From Bacillus aquiflavi (GTDB taxonomy: Bacteria; Bacillota; Bacilli; Bacillales; Cytobacillaceae), in contig NZ_CP082780.1 of the NCBI RefSeq assembly GCF_019915265.1, positions 2,356,001 to 2,420,000 of the forward strand: a stretch of DNA of 64,000 bases, read 5' to 3'. The translations under genes and the position numbers were made by a program. This document shows, piece by piece, positions 59,524 to 64,000 of this stretch. The notes beneath the pieces were generated by a model. That model searched no databases and was not told the origin of the DNA. It was given only the letters and a program-made list of their open reading frames with translations. Every line of letters begins with the position of its first letter. The stretch's first letter is position 1.

Positions 59524-60084
59524 ATGAAGATGACAAAAGTATACACTGATTTACCTATTTTAGAAACGAAACGACTTGTCCTTCGAAAAGTAACTTTAAA
59601 TGATGTAGAAAGTATGTTCTTATATTGTTCTAATGAAGAAGTATCGAGGTACGTACTTTGGGATACGCATCGGATCTTATCTGACACGAAAGAGTTTGTC
59701 AAATATATCTTAAATCAATATGAAAATAAAAAGTTGGCTCCTTGGGGTATCGAATATAAAGAGAATGGAGAATTCATTGGGACAATTGATTTTGTTTCGT
59801 GGCAGCCACAACATAAAAGCGCTGAAATCGGATATGTCATTTCTCAAGAATAGTGGGGGAAAGGGATAACAACTGAAGCTGCAACTGAAATTGTCAAGTT
59901 TGGATTTGAGAAAATGGATTTAGTTCGTATTCAAGCAAAATGTTTTGCAGAAAACATTGGTTCACAACGTGTAATGGAAAAGATAGGAATGTCTTTTGAA
60001 GGCATAATGAGAAAAGGATTATTCGCAAAAGGAAAACATCATGATGTAAAGTTGTACTCTATTTTAAAAGAAGAATTTACTTAA
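59524..60084 (+). pseudogene. GNAT (RimJ/RimL-type) acetyltransferase, in-frame TAG
   Basis: The frame codes a 186-residue N-acetyltransferase with LETKRLVLRKVTLNDVESMF at the start. A TAG at 59851-59853 interrupts the acetyl-CoA loop at SQE-stop-WGKGITTEAATEIV, where Tyr or another residue is expected. The rest follows in frame: RIQAKCFAENIGSQRVMEKI and GMSFEGIMRKGLF. A single substitution explains it. The chosen ATG is behind AGGGGTGAATGG. Protein or drug substrate unknown. Confidence 0.85.
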
Positions 60085-60243
60085 GACACAAAATATTTTG
60101 ATGGAAGTATGAATATATAAAGATCCATTCACATGTGATTTGATCCCAAATTATTAACAAATGCTTGCATCCTTGTTGCATGTGCTCGATATAACATCAT
60201 AAATCCTATAAACTACAAGTTCTATTCACCTTCTCGCACTCTG

Positions 60244-60275
60244 CTCCTTGACTGACATGCGTTTTCAACTAGTTC
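60244..60275 (+). repeat. Dispersed repeat, copy D
   Basis: CTCCTTGACTGACATGCGTT followed by TTCAACTAGTTCTT matches the core at 17949. The preceding TTCTATTCACCTTCTCGCAC also parallels copies A and B. It lies in the 257-bp gap after the GNAT remnant, where nothing else is seen. Confidence 0.5.
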
Positions 60276-60342
60276 TTTCGGAATCAAATCACTATTATTA
60301 TTTGTTAGCAATGTTCCTGCTGACATTGCATTACTGCATCTA

Positions 60343-61401
60343 TTATTTTTCAACTAATGAAACAAGTTCAGGTTTAATATCAAAAGAAACAACCTGCCCC
60401 TTTTTTACTTGCTGTTCGATCGGTACATGAATGAATATCGATTGCTTCCCACCTTGTTCAGTATTAATCTTCACAGTTACTTCTTGATACTCTCCACTAT
60501 ATATAACATCTTCTACTTCAGCAACGTACTTCCCATTTTCAACAAGACGACACCCTTCAGGTCTGACAGAAAGCGTCACCTCATCGATTAACTGTTCAGA
60601 TTTTGTAGGTAAACATACTTTCCCAATATGGGTATAAACGTGTTTTAAATCATTAGCCATTTTACCCGTTAACAAATTAGTTTTCCCCAAAAACTGTGCT
60701 ACAAAACAATTTTTAGGACAACGGTACATCTCCATAGGTGTATCAATCTGTTCAATAACCCCATCTTTCATAACAACAACACGATCTGAAACAGCAAATG
60801 CATCCTTTTGATCATGTGTTACGATAATAGCGGTTGTATTGGTAGATTTTAATATCCTTTTGACATCGTAACGCATTTTTTCCCTCATATTTGCATCTAA
60901 ATTACTAAATGGTTCGTCCATAAGGATCACTTTTGGTTCAGGAGCTAATGCCCTCGCAAGCGCAACTCTTTGCTGCTGACCCCCTGACAACTCATGGGGA
61001 TACCTATTCGCATATTGGGCAAGGCCAACTAATTCAAGCACCTCTATTGCTCGTTTCTTTTTCTCTTTATTGTTCCATTTCAATAACCCAAACATTACAT
61101 TTTTCACAACAGTCAAATGTGGAAATAAAGCATAGTCTTGAAAAACCATCCCAATCCCGCGTTTTTCAGGAGGTAAGCTGTAGTCTTGTTTAAAAATCGT
61201 TTCGCTGCCAAAGTGAATTTCACCAGATGTAGGTTTTTCAAAGCCCGCAATCATTCTTAGCGTAGTTGTCTTTCCACATCCACTAGGACCAAGTAAAGTA
61301 ATAATTTCGCCTTTTTTAATTTCAAGATCAAAATCTTTAACTGCACTTTTCGCAGCATGAGGAAACGTTTTCGTCAATTCTTGTAGTTTAATAAACGCCA
61401 T
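60343..61401 (-). CDS. fbpC: Ferric iron ABC transporter ATPase (FbpC type)
   Basis: The 352-residue ATPase has Walker A GPSGCGKTTTLRM, signature LSGGQQQRVALARAL, Walker B VILMDEPFSNLDA and H-loop IIVTHDQKDA, plus a C-terminal TOBE-type domain (about 240-350). The layout fits the CUT/Fbp class that energises Fe3+ uptake. It has its own promoter with an overlapping Fur box, 133 bp after the permease gene. Confidence 0.9.
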   Translation of the reverse strand: MAFIKLQELTKTFPHAAKSAVKDFDLEIKKGEIITLLGPSGCGKTTTLRMIAGFEKPTSGEIHFGSETIFKQDYSLPPEKRGIGMVFQDYALFPHLTVVKNVMFGLLKWNNKEKKKRAIEVLELVGLAQYANRYPHELSGGQQQRVALARALAPEPKVILMDEPFSNLDANMREKMRYDVKRILKSTNTTAIIVTHDQKDAFAVSDRVVVMKDGVIEQIDTPMEMYRCPKNCFVAQFLGKTNLLTGKMANDLKHVYTHIGKVCLPTKSEQLIDEVTLSVRPEGCRLVENGKYVAEVEDVIYSGEYQEVTVKINTEQGGKQSIFIHVPIEQQVKKGQVVSFDIKPELVSLVEK

Positions 61402-61431
61402 CTGTCTTACCTCTTTTCAAAACACTTTGAT

Positions 61432-61487
61432 GATAATGATTATCATTCTATTAATAATAGTATAGGACAGTCTCTAAATAACGTCAA
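61432..61487 (-). promoter_or_regulatory. Promoter with Fur box upstream of fbpC
   Basis: TTGACG (61487-61482) and TATACT (61464-61459) are 17 bp apart. Just downstream, GATAATGATTATCATTCTA (61432-61450, forward strand) matches 16 of 19 bases of the Fur consensus, with a perfect ATGATaATCAT-type centre. Iron-loaded Fur would block initiation. Confidence 0.9.
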
Positions 61488-61534
61488 TCACAATTATATG
61501 CCTAAAAAACATTTGCATTCATAAGGAATATCCT

Positions 61535-63163
61535 TTACTTTTTTAACATGAAACGCAACGGTAACATAGAAACGATAATAATTAATAATGCAGCAGGTGC
61601 TGCTAAGTGATAAACTGCCTCACTCGCTTCCGTCCATACTCGAACTGCTAACGTATCAAAACCAGGAGGTCTTAATAAAAGAGTAGCTGGCAACTCTTTT
61701 ATTGAGCTGACAAAAACTAATGCACCACCTGCAAGAATACCAGGGATAATTAACGGAACAATTACTTTTAACATTACCTTCACAGGAGAATAACCTAGAC
61801 TCCTTGCTGCTTCATCAATTCTTGGAGAAACAAGGCTAAGGGCCGCTTCCCCTGATTGCATTGCCTGTGGAAGAAATCTGACAATATAAGCAAAAAACAG
61901 AAGGGCTATTGTATTATACAACCAAGGAATATACTGATTAAAAACAAAAACAACTCCTAATGCAACAATTACTCCTGGCAAAGCATACCCTGAATAAGTG
62001 ATCTTATCTATAATGTTCGTTAAAACAGATGGATATCTTATTTTAAAATAAACAATCGGCAGTGCTATGATCATACAAATCAAAGCGGACACACCTGCAA
62101 CAAGTACACTGTTCCAAGCATAACCCCAAAAGCGAGAATCTAACGCTCCTTCCATCACCCCAACACTTGACCAATAAATAAGGACGATAGTCGGAAGAAG
62201 AACCGCAAGAGAAAATATCCCAAGCACATATATAAGTACTGGAGCTTTCCATTTACCTAAAGATAATAAAGAAGGTTTTTTATATGTATTTGATGTTTGA
62301 TAATATCTTTGCTTTAGACGCGTTCTCCTTTCAACCGCGAGAAACACTAAAGTAATTAGTATAAGAACCATACTTAAAATTGAAGCACTAACATGATCGT
62401 AATTTCCCATTTGATAGTATATAGCGGCAGTAAATGTCGTATATCGAAGCATCGCAATTGCCCCAAAATCGGATAATACATATAACGATATTAAAATGGC
62501 ACCTGCTCCAATCGCTGGTCTTAGAAAAGGTAAATTTACCTTCCAAAAAACTTGGAACGTGTTTAGCCCTTGTATTCTTGCTGCATCCTCAAAGCTTTGG
62601 TTCATTTTTCTTAATGCTGAACTAGCAATAAGAAACACATACGGATATGTAAACATAGTTAATACAAAAACAACGCCCCAAAAGGAATAAATATTAATTG
62701 GATATTCAGAAAACCAATTCATCCATTTTTCCTTTAACCATCCTGTTGGTCCAAAAATGATAATATATGTCATTGCACCAACATAAGGGGGGATAACTAA
62801 TGGTAAAGCTAAAAGCCATTGCCAAACCTTTCTTCCTGGGAGATCACATCTGTTTACAAACCAAGCTAGTGAAATACCGATTGATACTGATAAGATGGTA
62901 ACAGTAAATGTTAAACTTAATGTATTCCATAGTAAGCCTGGGATTCTCGTATCTAATAATTTAATCCATTGTTCTGTTCCAGCAAATAGTGAACTCCAAA
63001 TTACATATAAAATTGGGATAAACATTACAAAAGCAATCATTATGCTGAGTAATAACAATATGTAGTCTGGCTGGCTTCCATTTTGAGATTTTATAAAGTT
63101 TTGGAAAAAAGCTCGAAATGCACGATTTCGAGCCTTAAAGTCTGACTGTTCTTGTCTGTTCAT
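61535..63163 (-). CDS. fbpB: Ferric iron ABC transporter permease (FbpB type, double domain)
   Basis: The 542-residue protein has twelve membrane segments in two homologous halves, each with the EAA-type loop (FEDAARIQGLNTFQVFWKVN and IDEAARSLGYSPVKVMLKVI) that docks the ATPase. This double permease is typical of Fbp/Fut iron systems. ATG lies 11 bp after the binding-protein stop, so the two are co-transcribed. Confidence 0.92.
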   Translation of the reverse strand: MNRQEQSDFKARNRAFRAFFQNFIKSQNGSQPDYILLLLSIMIAFVMFIPILYVIWSSLFAGTEQWIKLLDTRIPGLLWNTLSLTFTVTILSVSIGISLAWFVNRCDLPGRKVWQWLLALPLVIPPYVGAMTYIIIFGPTGWLKEKWMNWFSEYPINIYSFWGVVFVLTMFTYPYVFLIASSALRKMNQSFEDAARIQGLNTFQVFWKVNLPFLRPAIGAGAILISLYVLSDFGAIAMLRYTTFTAAIYYQMGNYDHVSASILSMVLILITLVFLAVERRTRLKQRYYQTSNTYKKPSLLSLGKWKAPVLIYVLGIFSLAVLLPTIVLIYWSSVGVMEGALDSRFWGYAWNSVLVAGVSALICMIIALPIVYFKIRYPSVLTNIIDKITYSGYALPGVIVALGVVFVFNQYIPWLYNTIALLFFAYIVRFLPQAMQSGEAALSLVSPRIDEAARSLGYSPVKVMLKVIVPLIIPGILAGGALVFVSSIKELPATLLLRPPGFDTLAVRVWTEASEAVYHLAAPAALLIIIVSMLPLRFMLKK

Positions 63164-63174
63164 TATTTGGTCTC

Positions 63175-64000
63175 CTATTTTACTTCTAAATCAAGCCCTG
63201 CTTTTTCAATTAATGTTTTGGTATCAGTCCATACTTTACCTAGCTGACTTAATGGCATTTCCATTGTTTTGTAATCAGAAATACGTTTTGCTTCCTCCGT
63301 TGTTTGCACATTAGGATTTAATGGCACTTCTTTAGAGGCAAATGAAAATTCCTTTTGATTTTCTTCTAAAAGAATCCACTCCAAAAATTCTTTTGCATTT
63401 TTTTCGTTTGGAGCTCCTTTTATAAAAGCAACACCAGCCGCATTTACGAATACGCCCATCTCATCATCTGCTTGATCCGTGTATACTGCACCAACATGAT
63501 TATTAGTTGGTTCATTTAGCTGCTGATGATAGTAATAGTTATTAACTAAACCAAATTTATATTCGCCTGAACCAACTGCAAGTCTAATTTCACCATGATC
63601 TTTCATAATTGCCCCAGCATTTTCTTTTATTTTCTTTAACCATTCGCTTGTTTTCTCATCGCCCCATTCATTTCTAAGAGCTGAAACTTGTGCAACAAGA
63701 CCAGCATTTCCACCCCTAGTAATTGCAAATTGACCTTTCCACTTTGGATCAGTTAGTTCCCACATTGTTTTAGGCATTTCTTCTTCTGTTATTAAGTCCT
63801 CATTATACATTAATATTCTAGTCCGTGCAGATAAACCGAACCAAGAATTATCTTCCGCACGATACTTTTCATCAATGCTATCAATTCCTTTTGGATCAAA
63901 TCCTTGAAGTAAACCTTCTATACGTAAATGCTCCATTGCACCAATATCATTTGAAATCAATATATCGGCTTGTGGCCGCTTACCTTCCTCTTTAATTCGG
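63175..64000 (-). CDS. fbpA: Ferric iron ABC transporter substrate-binding protein (5' end off window)
   Basis: Only the C-terminal ~275 residues are in the window; the frame stays open to 64000. It has the FbpA/FutA pattern: SARTRILMYNEDLI, MWELTDPKWKGQFAI, GSGEYKFGLVNNYYYHQ with the tandem Tyr residues that bind Fe3+, and the late VNAAGVAFIKGAPN. It should be a lipoprotein, but the signal peptide is outside. First gene of the fbpAB pair. Confidence 0.9.
   Translation of the reverse strand, partial: RIKEEGKRPQADILISNDIGAMEHLRIEGLLQGFDPKGIDSIDEKYRAEDNSWFGLSARTRILMYNEDLITEEEMPKTMWELTDPKWKGQFAITRGGNAGLVAQVSALRNEWGDEKTSEWLKKIKENAGAIMKDHGEIRLAVGSGEYKFGLVNNYYYHQQLNEPTNNHVGAVYTDQADDEMGVFVNAAGVAFIKGAPNEKNAKEFLEWILLEENQKEFSFASKEVPLNPNVQTTEEAKRISDYKTMEMPLSQLGKVWTDTKTLIEKAGLDLEVK

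Overview
This is a low-GC, AT-rich chromosomal segment of an endospore-forming Bacillaceae (Bacillota). Sporulation genes (sigK, an rsfA-like factor), 6S RNA between aspS and tcdA, T-box leaders, strong AGGAGG ribosome sites and a gene order close to the Bacillus subtilis yrr/yrv region (mtnN-yrrS-pbpI-greA-udk-yrrO-yrrN-yrrM-mltG-...-alaS-yrrI-...-yrrD-recD2-yrrB-mnmA-iscS-cymR-rarA-tcdA-aspS-hisS-yrvJ) all point that way. I cannot name the species. Comparisons with B. subtilis gene order are from memory.

Layout. 1-5 kb: 5' part of an M3 oligopeptidase, an orphan OmpR-type response regulator and two lipoproteins. 5-7.5 kb: a decayed IS21-family element. 7.6-8.3 kb: uninterrupted sigK. 8.5-12.6 kb: a group II intron seated directly behind an intrinsic terminator and itself split by a second IS21-family element with an 8-bp target duplication. 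12.6-13.3 kb: tandem tiny genes of the YrzI type. 13.4-24.1 kb: the mtnN/pbpI/greA/udk/tRNA-U34/mltG/popT stretch, in which many genes carry frameshifts or stops. 24.2-29.5 kb: yrzB-ruvX-ireB-alaS (T-box) and yrrI. 29.6-36.4 kb: a type VII secretion-associated polymorphic toxin locus. 36.5-46.2 kb: grpB, yrzQ-yrzR-yrrD-recD2-yrrB, mnmA-iscS-cymR and divergent rarA. 46.2-50.1 kb: a YtrA-type regulated ABC operon. 50.1-57.4 kb: rsfA-like gene, tcdA, 6S RNA, aspS-hisS behind a T-box, yrzK and the amidase yrvJ. 57.5-60.1 kb: a broken IS110-family element and an interrupted acetyltransferase, where synteny with B. subtilis ends. 60.3-64 kb: a Fur-box-linked ferric iron ABC transporter.

The most interesting system is the toxin locus. 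One full-length toxin gene with a T7SS-type front end is followed by three further copies of its internal ~260-bp constant segment. Two of these are fused to a different toxin tip (a zincin-like metallopeptidase and a colicin D-like nuclease), each with its own presumed immunity gene; the last is degenerate. Two of the three downstream copies lie just behind an intrinsic terminator, and none has an obvious ribosome site. The arrangement looks like a silent cassette store from which a new toxin/immunity tip could be swapped into the expressed gene by homologous recombination, analogous to orphan cdiA-CT or rhs tips.

A second theme is gene decay. Roughly 6-7 kb of chromosomal genes (yrhC, yrrS, pbpI, trmR, mltG, popT, an ABC ATPase, a GNAT) plus nearly all mobile and toxin genes carry lesions. 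About 35 kb of core genes, including alaS, recD2, aspS, hisS and mnmA, are intact. Many lesions sit in homopolymers, so sequencing error cannot be excluded, but the clustering in dispensable genes and the presence of non-homopolymer lesions argue for real erosion.
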